Of a stretch of DNA of 64,000 nucleotides, positions 21,190 to 33,161 are shown piece after piece. The stretch's first letter is position 1. Every line of letters begins with the position of its first letter. Both the position numbers and the translations under genes were made by a program. Where the stretch lies: contig WELB01000029.1 of the NCBI GenBank assembly GCA_009602725.1, positions 631,772-695,771 of the forward strand, read 5' to 3'. The stretch comes from Spirogloea muscicola (taxonomy: Eukaryota > Streptophyta > Zygnematophyceae > Spirogloeales > Spirogloeaceae). A model generated the notes under the pieces. It was given only the letters and a program-made list of their open reading frames with translations, did no database searches and was not told where the DNA came from.

Positions 21190-22170
21190 TTCTGCACCGG
21201 TGTTTTGTAGTGTAGTCCTTTTTCGGCACCTCTTTCTTTGCCTTTGGACATTGTCCACTCTCTTCTAGCTGGCTTTGCCAGCTCCTCTTCTCTATGGGCG
21301 ACCATTTTCTCGATACAGGCACAGCCACTCTCAACCTCTGTAGATCTCTGGCAAACAGAGTAGAGGCCGGGAACGCCAGCCCACAAAAGAAAGTACAAGG
21401 TTCAAGCCGGAACCCACAAATTCCTCTGTACATTACCAGTAAGTGTTTCCAAAGGTCCGGGCCAAAAGCGCAAAATTCCGAGAACTACTCGTTGACTGCT
21501 CCATGACCCCGTTGCCCGCTACCCGAAAACTATTATTTCTGAAAAGCGGCTGCTCAACAGGCAATATGAGCAGCCAGTGGCCACTTGAGTCGTTGTATGC
21601 TTCAACGCTAGTTTGGCCCCTTCGAGTTTCGTTTATTCACTTTCTGGGCTGGCCAATCTCAGCCACCGCCCTCGACTGGAAGAGTCATGCTTTCCAGCTG
21701 GGCTGGCCGATCCTAGCCATCGCCCTCTACCTGGGCCCTCGCTGGCCCAGGTACTCCGCATGCGCCTGGCGGTTTCGTTCCAACGCTTATTAGCCTACGC
21801 CGTCCACACGCGAGCAGGCCGTGCTATGGCTCTGCTGCCTCTGGCTCTCCGCGCAGTGACTCTTTCCCTGCAAGGAGCTACTCTGATTTGATGTCACTCA
21901 CTCGCGAGTACTGAGCTTCCCTCTGCACCGTCTTGTGTTTCGTAGTGTAGTCCTTTGGCTGGCTTTGCCAGCCCCTCTTCTCTATGGGCGCACTTCTTCT
22001 TTTTCGGCACCATGTTCTTTTGGCTTTGGACATTGTCTCCTCTTTATTTGGGCTGGCTTTGCCAGCTCCTCTGCTATATTGGCGAGCGCTTTCTTTCTCT
22101 ACTAAAAGAGAGAGAGAAGCGTCTTCCTTCTTTCTGGGAGCGTCCAATGTCTCGACCACTTCACAGCCCA
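21190..22170. repeat. Second cluster of hairpin-bearing repeats
   Basis: Copies of the 8-kb repeat family lie at about 21215-21310, 21355-21440, 21610-21745 and 21945-22110. Each has the GCTGGCTTTGCCAGC core with TCTTCTCTATGGGCG beside it, and a TTTGGACATTGTC stretch on the other flank. Orientation is mostly opposite to the 8-kb cluster. The open frames here are artefacts. The cluster fills the space between the HD-domain gene and the guanylate kinase gene, probably overlapping its promoter. Confidence 0.75.
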
Positions 22171-22462
22171 CAGAAGGCTAAACTGGAACGGTGACGGCAC
22201 GACAACGGAAAGTGAGAGAGATCTCGCCGAACGAGAGGCGTCGCCGTGCCGGAGCCAGGAGGCTGCAGCGGAAAGGCGTAAAGCGGGCCGGGGGCTGCCG
22301 CAGCCCTATCGCCACCGACTCGCCTGGAGCCCCAGCCGAGCCGGCGCCGGGCCTGGCCTGACGCCCGCCGCGCCCGCCGGCCCCGCCGCCGCCGCCACCG
22401 CGCGCGGATGCTGGCGGCAGGTCCTGACTGCCGGCGCCGGGGCGAAGGCCGCCGGCCGGCGG

Positions 22463-25400
22463 CTGCACGCGCGCTGGCGGCGCTGCGGCTCGCTGCCCGC
22501 CCGCTACGGCCACAGCTTGTCCACGATTGGGCTCGGCCCTGGTCAGAAGGTGGCCACTTTCTCCGCACTGCCCGCCGCTGGCCTTTTTCGGCATTCTTCG
22601 CCGGCAGTGGCCTGAACGCCGGGCCTCAGCGTGCCATTTTAGAACGCGTGATCAGAGCTCTGTAGTCACTGGGAAGGGATCCCTCAAATCGTACTACTTG
22701 CTGTGGCCTCCATTCTGCTGAACAGTGCAGCATGCACGTTTGAAGGCGAACAGCCTCCATTTAGCAGGTGGAGTAGTATGGCCAGAGATCAGTGAGCTTA
22801 GAGCCAGACGCCTTGTCTCAATGCGGCACGTTGCACTTGGTAACACTCCTGGCTCTTCATCAGGTTGTTGCTGTAGGCGGGCACGGCACGGACAGCAAAG
22901 AGCTAGATGTCCACGAGTTGGACCCAATCTCGTCCACTTGGTCGCCAATGAAGGCCACGCTTGGGAGTGGCTGCAAGAGCCCAGTCGTTCAGAGGGGCAG
23001 TCATGCGGCTGCAGGTCATCTCTTGGCCATCCTGTGAGCACAAGTGGCTCAGCAAACTAAGAATTTTAGACAAACATCCTGTTAGTGCCGACCATCAGAG
23101 TTGGTGGCCAGGTTGGCTTGGATGCTCGAACTACTTTTGTACCTTCAGATGGCTTTGAGCTGATTGATCTGTATACTTCACTGGTAGCTCCTTGTAGCAC
23201 TCGAGCCTGGGTGCTCTCGAAAAAGAGCCGGGCAGGAGCTAATGCAGCACACGTGGTACCTGGCGCAGTGGTTGGTAAATCCATCTTCGTGCTGGGGGGT
23301 TTTGCAACCACGGAGGCTGAGACTCTGGTCAGTGCCATGATTTAGTGCTCCAACATTGCCGCGTACTTGCAAGAGCACCTTTTGAGCCTGACACTTTTAT
23401 TGCCGTGCGATGACTGTGCTGTGGCAATTGATTTCGACTATCTGAGGATGTCTCTTCGTTTCTGAGGCGTGAGAGCACAAAGATCTTACCTCTGTATCGT
23501 CAAAATCCCGGCCAAACTTCCGCAGGGTGATGTCCTCGAGCTGGATACTGTCAAGAAGGTCTGGGGTGTTCCCCAGATTGATGGCAGCGCTCCTTCGCCG
23601 CGGTCCTCACACTCTGCAACCGCCGTTGGCACCAAAATTGTAAGTGGGAAGACCTAAGTATCACACCACTACCTACAATGTAGGTAGGTGTACGTTCTTG
23701 AGGGAGTAGCACAGCATTATCTGCTTTCTTGCATAGTCAAGCTACGCAGTTCACTGCATGAGTCAGCAAGAGGGTCACTGTGGAAATAAAGTGCATCAGG
23801 TGCTCACAACAAGCAATACACAAGCTGCAGTATGTGATAGGTGGCCATGGCAAGGGAGGACCTCTCAACGACGTCTATGTGCTTGACACGGAGAAAAGGA
23901 GCTGGTGAGTCGTCAAAGTCAGGCTGCTCGGTTATTACAGCCAAGGCAAGTTGGTGATGCAGTGTGGTGGGAACCGATAAGTCCCTGTAGTCCAACTTCG
24001 TCTGCTGAGTTGCACTGGATGTGGAGCTTGTGGGCTCAGGTCAAAACCCAGAGTGCTGGGGCAGCCTCCTACAGCTCGCTGTGCTCACTCTGCTATGGCC
24101 GTTGGAGACCGCATTGCAGTCTATGGTGGCTACTCTGACAAAGCTGAGAACGACCTTTGGTTCCTAGAGGTACCGAAAGGCCTGACTTTGCAATCCGCTG
24201 GTCCCTGACTAGCAGCAGATCATAACTCAATAAAAAGTTGGGTCTGTGATGGTGGTTGGTGTGTGCTAAGTTTGTCTCATCTTCATCATGTCAGGTATCC
24301 ACAGCATATGTGGAAATGCAGAGCAAAGAAGAGGAGACAGTTGCATGGAGTTGTGGTAAAGTAGGTGATTACAGGAGGGCCAAAAAGCTGCCAAGAGCTG
24401 TAGTCATATGTGGCCCGTCAGGAGTTGGCAAAGGCACCCTCATCAGCAAGTTGCAGCAGGACTATCCAGGTCTGCCTCCCCGATTGAATGGAAATTCATC
24501 GCGCTGACCTGTGGTTGACGGAGTTAGGGATTGGGTCTTCATGTCCACTGCTTGTGTGGTGCTAGGCGAGCTGAAACTTGCAGAGGGTTGGAATATGCTG
24601 AGGAAGCAGAGCATCTACTCAAAGTGTGCAATGAGGCAGCAGACTCTGCCTCACTTTTCCTGTTTGTCCATGGCAGACAGAGTGGGCTTTTCAGTCAGTC
24701 ACACCACGCGCAAGCCACGAAATGGAGAAGTGAATGGTACTCATTACCACTTCACTGAGAGGGCCTGGATGGAGACAGCTGTCAAGGATGGAGAATTCTT
24801 GGAGCATGCAGATGTGCATGGCAACATGTACGGCACTAGCCTGGCTGCTGCAGAAGCTGTCAACAAACTGGGGAAGGTCAGCTTGCCTTGCAGTACCTGT
24901 GAGCGTGCACAGGCTTTCCACTTTGCATATCCTTACCGTGTTAGTGGGGTGGGAAGCTACTATCGAGTAGTTTTCCAGGACAGCATTCTCTGTGACCTTG
25001 AGTGTGCAGTGGCAATTCATTGTAGGGAACTGTCCCCAAGTCTCAGCTGCGCCAGTCACTTGATCAGTGCTGATTTACATGGACTTACAGCCTCACTTGT
25101 ATGCAGATGTGTGTGCTAGATATAGACGTGCAGGGCGCTCAGCAGGTGAAGAAGAGTCCGATGGATGCCCTGTTTGTCTTCATATCTCCACCTTCCTTTG
25201 AGGAGCTAGAGAGGCGATTGCGAGGAAGGTGAGAACAGGCAGAGGCTTCAGCTGACATAAGAATTAAACTTCTCAATTGGACCTTGAACATCCCGAGGAC
25301 TGATGCAAATCTTTATCCTCTTCAGAGGGACCGAAACGGAGATTAATATACAGAAGCGTTTGGGCAACGCCAAGGCCGAGATTGAGAAGGGAAAGGACCC

Positions 25401-26130
25401 GTCTCTCTTCCAGCATGTTTTGGTGAATGACGATCTGGAAAATACCTATAGCAAGCTGAAGGTGACCATTCAACAACAGTCATACAAGTGTCATCAGCAA
25501 TGCCAAGTTGTGATGTAATGCACTTAGCAGTCACTAGACACTGCTGTACTACAGCCCGTATGAGATTGTGTTCAAACAGATTGATCAGCCCATGTTTTCG
25601 ACTTGTGTACAGCTTCTTCTTGGCATGGACGAACAATTGGAGCGCAGTGAGGACAGTCAGCTCACAGAACCTTCCTCAAGGTCTGGCCATGCTGCGGTCC
25701 TCCTTGGGTCTCAGCTGGTCATCTATGGTGGTGTTGGCGATCAAGAGGTCATACACAGCGACTGGTATGCCTTCTTGATTGATTGGCAATGCAACTCGAA
25801 ACAGTTGCTCATGTGCCTCATCAATAAGTACGTACTAGTCAGCATGTAATCGAAAGCTCACAATATATTGGGGATGCTGGGAGTGGCAGTTTTGCACTGG
25901 AGACAAGCAGGATGGTTGGGGGTGCACCAGGTGCCACACACGGCTTGGCTTGGGCTCGAGTGGAGACATGTTCAGACAGTGTCCTAGGTTCTATCTTCTC
26001 CCACTTTTCACCCGCCGCTCGGTACAACCTCCAGGCTACTCCTCTGACTACCACTAAGGCCCTGCTTGTTGGAGGGTATGACGGGACCAGGGCTCAAGGC
26101 ACTAGTGCCACGTTGAGCATAGACGGGTGA
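22463..26130 (+). CDS. Kelch-guanylate kinase-kelch protein
   Basis: A guanylate kinase (GMP + ATP to GDP + ADP) fused to kelch repeats, as in plant AGK-type kinases. Exons: about 22463-22549, 22864-23014, 23086-23327, 23526-23639, 23831-23904, 24040-24169, 24295-24469, 24677-24876, 25107-25228, 25326-25461, 25613 to about 25763, and about 25890-26130. Joins are phase-consistent up to 25461. Kelch blades show as [42 protein letters not shown], and [11 protein letters not shown] with IAVYGGYSD. The kinase then has P-loop [29 protein letters not shown] (GMP binding), [16 protein letters not shown] and [14 protein letters not shown]. After the kinase two more kelch-like pieces occur: [20 protein letters not shown] and [16 protein letters not shown]. 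The N-terminal start is not resolved: the frame upstream of 22463 stays open in GC-rich DNA with no ATG. The last intron is tentative. Confidence 0.9.
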
Positions 26131-26447
26131 TCTATTGATTTGGACGCTCTGTGGCTCGCAGCCCGTGCTGCAGCTCGCCCCCCCTTTCACCAGCGCTTGT
26201 TATGTTGGCGGACCACATTGGTCCAGCGTGACTGCTTATCTTTGTAAAAGGCACCATCTGCCTTAGCCTTACATCTGAATACTTCCCTCCTTGTCTGCTC
26301 CTGCATTGCTTTCCGCGAGCAATCTCACTATTTGTAATTATCGAATGAAGATGTACCTGGCAATAGCCATGCCGCATCTCCCTACTGTACAGCGCTCGAT
26401 AGTCCTCCTGAGGGCTTTGACGCTTGACTGTGATCGCTTGCCTTGTA

Positions 26448-27489
26448 TCAGTCCACTTGAGCGAATTCCAATGCATTGCCATCTGGATCCCGAGCAAAGA
26501 GTGCGGGTCGCCCCGACTTGCTCAATGTATACGGCACACCTACATAGAGGATGCGTTTTGTTCATCAACACGTGCTTATGCTGCTGCGTTTTTGCACATG
26601 AGGATGCATGCAGAAATACCTGGCTGGTCTACAGTGAGCTGCTTTGAAACAAACAAAGAAATGGAGCAACAATTTGAGCTGTAATAGAACGCGGCTGAAG
26701 TACCTGCCCTTTCGAGCGTTTGCTTGAGGGTGTCAATGTTGGTGACGTTGAGGCAGGTGTGGCGGTCGCGGCCACCGTGCTCAGGTCGGCCAGTCAGGGG
26801 GTCTGGGTTGGGGAGCTCCATGAGGTGGATCATTTGAGACCCCACCCACAGCCAGGCGCCTCCATAGGGCAGCTTGTCGCGCCCCGGTCGGTCGTCGTTG
26901 AGCTTCAGGCCTTTGCCACAGATGTGACGACTTGCACCCAAGTCAGGATTGTCAGCCTAACCCCCGTGATTTGGTTCCATAGGAGAGCAGAAAGTAACAG
27001 CAACTAAAGAGCGCAATTGCTGATCATGATGGCGGCTGTGGAAGCCAGCGGATGCATTCAGAGGGGAGTCGTAGTGTATCTACAGTACGCGGAGCCGCAG
27101 GCTGGGCAAATAGGGCCCTCCCAGTGCTGGCGTGGGAGAAGGGGGGCAGAAGAGCAGCAGCAAGCAGCCGCAGCAAGGGCAGGCAGCCAGTGGTGGCTCA
27201 CCGAGCACTCCGCAGTAGAAGTCCAAGGACCTGTTGATGTCGGCGCAGAGCAGCCCCGCGTGCGCCACCTCCTGAAACCCGATCTCTGCAGCGCGCCGAG
27301 GCAGGGGTCAGCTCGCGAGGCCGAGGGGTCCGGCAGACGCATCGGCTCGTACACGGCGAGCCGCCGAGGCAATGGCCCGAGGCTGCCCAGAGGGGCACGC
27401 ACCCGCGGCAGCTGCCGGGGCCTTGGACTCGGTGGGCGCAGGCGCGCCGTTGGGCGCCGAGGACGCGCGCACGGCCGGCGGGCGGCGGG
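26448..27489 (-). CDS. Glyoxalase/VOC-family protein
   Basis: A vicinal-oxygen-chelate protein close to the plant glyoxalase/dioxygenase-like family. Minus-strand exons are 27489(gap)-27403, 27285-27202, 26910-26704 and 26539-26448, with consistent phases. The first visible exon is Ala/Pro/Ser-rich and looks like part of a plastid transit peptide whose beginning lies in the N gap. The domain starts EVAHAGLLCADINRSLDFYC and continues DKLPYGGAWLWVGSQMIHLM, ELPNPDP and EHGGRDRHTCL. It ends SKSGRPALFARDPDGNALEF. The expected metal-ligand set of VOC folds is present: His in VAHAG, Glu/His in IHLME, His in GRDRH and Glu in ALEF. The stop is at 26448-26450. The gene converges with the guanylate kinase gene (318 bases apart) and diverges from the YbaB-type gene. 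Substrate unknown. Confidence 0.9.
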
Positions 27490-27764
27490 NNNNNNNNNNN
27501 NNNNNNNNNNNNNNNNNNNNNNNNNNNNNNNNNNNNNNNNNNNNNNNNNNNNNNNNNNNNNNNNNNNNNNNNNNNNNNNNNNNNNNNNNNNNNNNNNNNN
27601 NNNNNNNNNNNNNNNNNNNNNNNNNNNNNNNNNNNNNNNNNNNNNNNNNNNNNNNNNNNNNNNNNNNNNNNNNNNNNNNNNNNNNNNNNNNNNNNNNNNN
27701 NNNNNNNNNNNNNNNNNNNNNNNNNNNNNNNNNNNNNNNNNNNNNNNNNNNNNNNNNNNNNNNN
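27490..27764. other. Sequence gap (275 N)
   Basis: Gap between two divergent genes, flanked on both sides by extremely GC-rich sequence. It must hold the 5' ends of the glyoxalase gene and probably of the YbaB-type gene, with a shared promoter region. Confidence 0.95.
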
Positions 27765-27839
27765 CGGCGCCATCGCCTCGGCGGGCGGCCGCGCCGGCGG
27801 CCGCGCTCACCGCCGCCAGCTCCGCCGTGGCTCGCGCAG

Positions 27840-29214
27840 GGCATGTTTGGGAACATGCAGGGCCTGTTTGAGACGGTCAAGAAGGCCCAGCAGGTCGTGC
27901 AGGTGGAGGCCGTGCGCGTCCAGAAGGAGCTCGCTGCGTACACACCACCCGCTGCCCTTGTGCACGCGCCTTCCGCTCTGCGGCTCGCCGTCGCCATCAT
28001 TGCTGGTCGCTCCGTGATGTATGCCTCCCATGGTCACACGTGACTGTGCAGCCCCGCGGGCGGGGTGTGGTTGGTCGTGCAGGACGGAGTTCGACGGCTA
28101 CTGTGAAGACGAGCTCGTGAAGGTGAGCTTTTGGCCCAGCTTATCACCGGCCAGGCCAGTCCTTCGCACTGCCACGAAGTGCAGCATGCTCCCTGACCGC
28201 GTCGCCTGTCATCCATGGCGGCTGCCCACTGGCTACCCGGCTCCCTGTATACCGGCTTGACCTGCAAATCAACTGACATGCTAGAGTTGACGGAGGTTGC
28301 TCGCTTTATCTGCTAGCCCTTGGCCTCTGTAGCAACCCAGCCCTTCCTCCCGTCTTCCCTTTACACCCACCTCCCTGCCCACTTTCCCGATTACCTCGGC
28401 AGGTGACTCTGACCGGCAATCAGGAGCCTGTTCGTGCTGAGATCACGGAAGCTGCGATGGAGACTGGGGCAGAGGTACGCTCCCCTCCTTTGGAAACACG
28501 GGCATGAGATAGCTCTGCTCTTCCAAGTTGCGCCGAGGCTTAATCAAATGCAAAGCACGCGCACCCTACCACTGAATTGCTCTCAGCCTACTGCACAGAA
28601 GTCTGGCGGACCACTCCAGCCCTGCTGCAAAATTGTATCCCGTTTTAGAAAATAGCCTTATGTCATGCTCTTTGTTACATAATCGTCTACTTTTCATTAA
28701 GCCTCTACCAGCCTTTATGACAAGCAGCGCCCGTAATTTGGCTCCTACAAATGCTACTGGCAGTGCTGGTGATTACCAAATGTCGCTCTGAAAATGTGCA
28801 GAAGTTGTCTGAGCTAGTGACTGAGGCCTACAAGGATGCACACCTCAAGAGCGTGACGGTATGAGCATGGGCATCATCCTCTTCTGCCGCTGGCATATTA
28901 TTAGTCTTCATACTTTCATCTGTCCTGTCAATTCGATTAGTAAATAAATGTTGTCCTTTGAGAGTTGCCTTGAGTCACTTTGTAGTCGATCAAATATCAT
29001 TTTTCCACCTTCGGAAGATGCATGACACACTAAGACACAGATCTTCCCCGAGATGTACCACCGGGTAACCAGTGTGCTGACCCTTATTGTTGCTAGCTCA
29101 GAGTAAATTTTGAGCCTTGAACATGGTGAGCTGTTCGTGCAGGCCATGAAAGAAAGAATGAAGGAACTTGCTTCGAGTTTAGGAATGCCACCAGGACTTG
29201 CTGGCGGAGTTTAG
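27840..29214 (+). CDS. YbaB/EbfC-family plastid protein (STIC2-like)
   Basis: A member of the YbaB/EbfC family of small nucleoid-associated proteins. The plant member STIC2 works in the plastid stroma. Exons 27840-27937, 28083-28122, 28403-28474, 28802-28858 and 29143-29214, with consistent phases. The visible mature part reads GMFGNMQGLFETVKKAQQVV, QVEAVRVQKELAATEFDGY, VTLTGNQEPVRAEITEAAM, KLSELVTEAYKDAHLKSV and AMKERMKELASSLGMPPGL, ending GGV. It matches the plant protein almost residue for residue. The sequence before 27840 (Arg/Pro-rich, open back to the gap) may be intron or transit peptide, and the start codon is not visible. Intron 3 to exon 4 contains no other gene. It is the last host gene before the retrotransposon region. 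Confidence 0.93.
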
Positions 29215-29609
29215 CTATCCCCCAAAACCCAAGTTTTGACGATTGCTTCGCAAGTATTTAGGATACTTGCCCCCGGATTCTTTTGTGCGCACTGGCTACG
29301 CTACTCTCATGAGATACCTATTATTGCTACAGCGTCGCTTCGCCAATTGTGTGGCCATCTTGGGCTGGAAATCTGTGATGTAAGCTACTAGAATATGAAG
29401 ATTGTAACTTGTACTCATAGATCTGCTATGCTTGTGCTTACTGCAGCAGGCACAACGCAATTGTTGCGACAGGTGACCGCTGGTACTTCTGTTGATCCAC
29501 CTGTTAGGTGATAGAAACTGGGCACTCTGGTCAACGATGTCGATATGCCAGATAGTATACAAAGGCCGCGCTTTGTCTGCTGCTGCTGGCCTTTGTTGGG
29601 GCGACTCTA
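29215..29609. other. 3' flank of the YbaB-type gene, no gene seen
   Basis: Presumed 3' UTR and short intergenic DNA that pass into the first LTR of the repeat region. No coding pattern was found. Confidence 0.5.
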
Positions 29610-30151
29610 TTCGTGTTCCCTGGAGTCGTGCTCCAGCCGCCAGGCGCTGCTTCGCTCGCATGCGGCAGCGTCCGGCAAATCCGTCCTATCCCCTTATCAG
29701 GCCCGCCCCTCCAGGGAAGGACCTTGGGGCGACCCTCGTCACACCCTCGGGGGAAGGGGTGACAGGGGGAAACGCTATCAGAGGTAGGCCGAGGCCAGAC
29801 TGAGGAGTCAAATCGGTGACGCCAAGAGAGACACAGCCCTGCTGCTGCCTGCTGCCGCAGACGCCACAGCTCTGCTGCTGCCGCCTGCTGCCCAGCCCGT
29901 CACCGCAGCTCGTCTTTGCGGGCCTTGCCAGCTCTCCGTGACTGTATGACTCCGCCCCCTCTGGGACAGCTACTGACCCTTGGTAAGTCACCGCTTTTGG
30001 GCGGTGCCTCAGTGTAAGACTACCGCTGCGCTATGTGTGCGTGTCTACGTCGCTGTTCTCATGTGAGAGGGTTGTCTCCTAAACACCCTATGTCCGAGCC
30101 CAAACCAGGACGTTTGATCCCTAAATGTGTGTTAGGGATCGGCACGTTACA
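29610..30151 (+). mobile_element. LTR of family C
   Basis: A fossil LTR whose 3' end reads ACGTTACA and is followed at once by TTGGTCTTAGAGG, a diverged tRNA-Met primer-binding site. It matches 51500-52764 and, in reverse, 33162-33665. Shared blocks are CCGCTTTTGGGCGGTGCCTC and AACACCCTATGTCCGA. The left end was judged by similarity only. Confidence 0.7.
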
Positions 30152-30640
30152 TTGGTCTTAGAGGGTTTCTTACATCTATTCAGTCTCGTAAAGGTCGTGG
30201 TTTACGGCCTACAGTGCAAGGGACATTTTCCTAAAGTCTGTAAGCGTGAAAAACTTCCCAGGCTGTACGGGGAGCCGCCATCGGCGAAGCGGCAAGTGTG
30301 CCACCCTTTCGCCTTCGACAGCCACGCACCGGGCTTTTAAGATGCCGAGTGGCTCTTCTTCCTGGCGGCAATCTTCGTTGCCTGGTTAGTACTTCGTCTG
30401 CGTAACCACCTGTGCCCGGTGTGCAGCCAGCCCATGACGAACGTAGCTGCATCTGGCCGCAGGTGGGCGGCAATCTGACTGTCGGCCAGGCGCTGGTCTG
30501 TACTCTCGGCTGGTGCCCTCCCTCAGTCTGCTTCTACAGCTTTTCTGTTTGGGGCTATGATCTGGCGGGCCACCATGTTTGCTTTGCTTGCCAGGTGAAA
30601 CGGCCTTGCTCAGCAACACTGTGGTAGTATTGTCTCAGCA
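30152..30640 (+). mobile_element. Internal region of a family C element
   Basis: The sequence after the LTR is shared with 52765-53300 (GGAGCCGCCATCGGCGAAGC, GGCAATCTGACTGTCGGCC). Two LTR-plus-internal starts of the same family are therefore present. No gag or pol protein is recognisable in either, which suggests a non-autonomous element or a very decayed one. Confidence 0.55.
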
Positions 30641-32159
30641 GATATGTCTTATACACGCCACTTACTTGATCCCTCGGTGTATTGGTGTAAAGGCACGGAG
30701 TCGGCTGACTCAAAAGCGCCACCTAGTCCCCCTCTGCCGGCTGTTCAACCTGCTAAGGTCGAGGCAGTGGTTTGATGACTGTCGGGGCTCTGATCGCCAC
30801 CCTGGATCGTCCGACTCCAAGGAGGCTCAGCACGTTGTGCGCTTGATGGAGCAGTATGAGGCTGCTGGTCCGAGGGGACCTGCTAGCACCCCCGTGTCGG
30901 GATGGTGCGCTATAAAGTGTGCTAACTGCTCGCCCATGTCGTGGCCCGAGCGAGTCCTGCATCTCCTGTAGGCTAAGAGCCTGGTGCTGCCGGAGCTATG
31001 CTTGGAGTGTGCTCAACTGTCTCCACCTGCTGCACCCGTAGTCACCACTGGGGAGTGTCCACGCCAGTACCCATTTGTTTAGTGTGTGAAACATGGGCCC
31101 TGGTGTGATACAACGCGATCTAAGGTGGCGTGACTATAGCAATTTGCCCATGGAGGTCGTGGACTTCGTCGTGAGATCGGTACCCTGGGATGCCCTGGCA
31201 CGGGTCCCTGCTCTGGTACTCGCCATGCCGTACCTCAGGTGTCGACGGCTGGTGCGACCTCACCCTGGTTTGTGATGACTGCAAACTCCATATGCTGGAA
31301 GTATGGTGCTTCGCAATGTGTGCGAGGAGGAATGGGGCTGTCCGCCAACCTCATGACCTCAAGGCCTTCGTGGCCCTGGTCAGTAGCACTTCGGTGTCAC
31401 CTACTTCCAGTAGAAGTCCTTGGCTCTTTGCAGCTGTTGATAATGTGATGTCACAGCCATGGGTTGGGTAAGCTTGCGGAGCCCGGCTTGGCAGATGTTG
31501 TCACGGCCTCTGCAGCCACTGCTTGGTAAATTCCTCGCCGGTATACCCCTTGTGGTGATCACGTGTCATGCCACACTCGGAGGGCATGGACAAGACCATG
31601 TGGGCAACAGTGTCCTGCCCGAGTGGCCTGTGACCTTAGCCATATTGCTGGGTAGCGAAGATTTGACCATTAGCCCGGCTTAGTGCTGGGTATCCCTGTG
31701 CACTCGTAGCTGGAAAGCTGCCGGCATAAATGGCCTGCAGCTGGCTAATCAGAGTACTCTGGGTGAGTGCTCGTCTTCGCCTTTGTATGTCAAAGGGTTG
31801 ACTTGTATTGGATGCTTTCAGCAGCATCCCAACAGCTGTCGTTGACGATGTACCTGCACGCGCAACCAGCTTTGGCTGTGTATCTGCTTCTGATATAAGT
31901 AATGAGTCTCCCCCTGACTCTGTAGTACGCGTGGTAGCCTCACCTGGTGCGGCTCTCGACGACCAGTAAAGAAAATAGTATGCATTTCCTTAACTCCTCT
32001 GGACGGGTTGCCTCCTCATCCGAAGTGGCTCAAAGACGCCGTACTGCCCTCTGTATCAACTGAGTATTCTCGAGTGTTGAGATGCAATTTCGAGTTGCGG
32101 ACTTGCTAGAGTGCGGGCATAGTGAGCCTCCTCGGTCGCCGTATGGTGCACCTATCCGT
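30641..32159. other. Unassigned, repeat-like DNA
   Basis: No host gene and no recognisable retroelement protein. Open frames up to 130 residues lack any family pattern. It may be the rest of the family C element. Confidence 0.4.
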
Positions 32160-32289
32160 TTCCTTGTGAAGCACTGTGGTAGTCACTGGATGTGAATCCA
32201 GCATCGAGCTGCAAGCTGTCAAGAACCGGTGGCCTTTGCCCTTGGCATTGATGATCTGTCCGATCGTCTCAGAGGAGCAAGTTTGTTTT
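32160..32289 (+). mobile_element. Reverse transcriptase fragment, Ty3/gypsy fossil
   Basis: A short piece matching the start of the RT domain seen at 54.6 kb. It ends exactly at the LTR that follows. A broken remnant. Confidence 0.6.
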
Positions 32290-32716
32290 TGTAACGTCCC
32301 CACCCGTTGCGTGACGTTTAATCTTGGTTAAAAACGCTGACGTGTAGTAACGTTGCGCGGCCCAGTATCGTAAGACCCCCGCGCCCCACTGACGCGCGCA
32401 GTGACGCGCGTGCGACACGTGGGCGACCCGCAGCCCGCCGACGCAGCTCTGCTGCTGTCTGCTGCTGCAACCCGTCGCGTCGTCGCGGACCTTCATCGGC
32501 TCTCCTGTGAGTAAGATTGTGACTGCTCCTCTGATGACAGCCGCTGGCCCGTACTTGAGAGGTGAGTCGCTGCCTGTTAGCGCCTCGGGGCAAGACTTCC
32601 GCTGTGTAGAACGCGTGGTGCTTCACTGTGCTAGGGTTTCTTCTCATCACCCCAGCGACCAAATACAATCAGGACGTCCTAACCCCTAACAATGTGTATA
32701 GGGTAGGAACGTCACA
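32290..32716 (+). mobile_element. LTR related to family B
   Basis: Begins TGTAACGTCCCC and ends GTCACA. It is followed directly by TTTGGTATCAGAGG, the primer-binding site for initiator tRNA-Met. At 427 bases it is about half the length of the other family B LTRs, so it is a subfamily or a shortened copy. Confidence 0.75.
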
Positions 32717-33161
32717 TTTGGTATCAGAGGACGACTTCGTACTTTTGCATATGGCGGCTGGATCTCCCGCAAGGTAAGTAGCGGCGAATCTCCACAAGAT
32801 GTCACAGGCGCCTCGCACAGCACAAATCACGCGTTCATTTAACGGATCCAAGCAGCCAGGCTCCCCTGCCCATCGAACTTCGAGGGCTGGCACGGCTGGC
32901 CTCGCCCCAGCCGCGCACCATGGCTCACTTTAGCTCGGAGGCGACGAGTACGCTGCTCGCATCCGACCGCGATCTTCGTTATACGGCCTACTTCTGAAGA
33001 GGAAGTATGCGAGCTTATTGGCACTAAGCAGGCCAGGTCCGCAACCGCCTCCATCCGCGATGGCGAAAGCGAGACGATGAAGTGGGTTCTGGAGGACATA
33101 CTCCGGCAATTATTAAACCCAACAGACTGACTGGGATGCATTTCTGGCTCCAAGCCGAGTA
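32717..33161 (+). mobile_element. Gag-start and integrase pieces of a gypsy fossil
   Basis: After the primer-binding site the sequence resembles the start of the gag region seen at the right edge of the window (63.9 kb). Further on, a piece similar to the integrase core of the 56.3-kb element appears. Most of the element between these parts is absent and the copy is broken. Confidence 0.6.

Noticed and set aside
22178-22594. 138-residue open frame on the minus strand opposite the first kelch exon
   Set aside because: Gly/Ala-rich text typical of GC-rich antisense; the plus strand carries the kelch motif.
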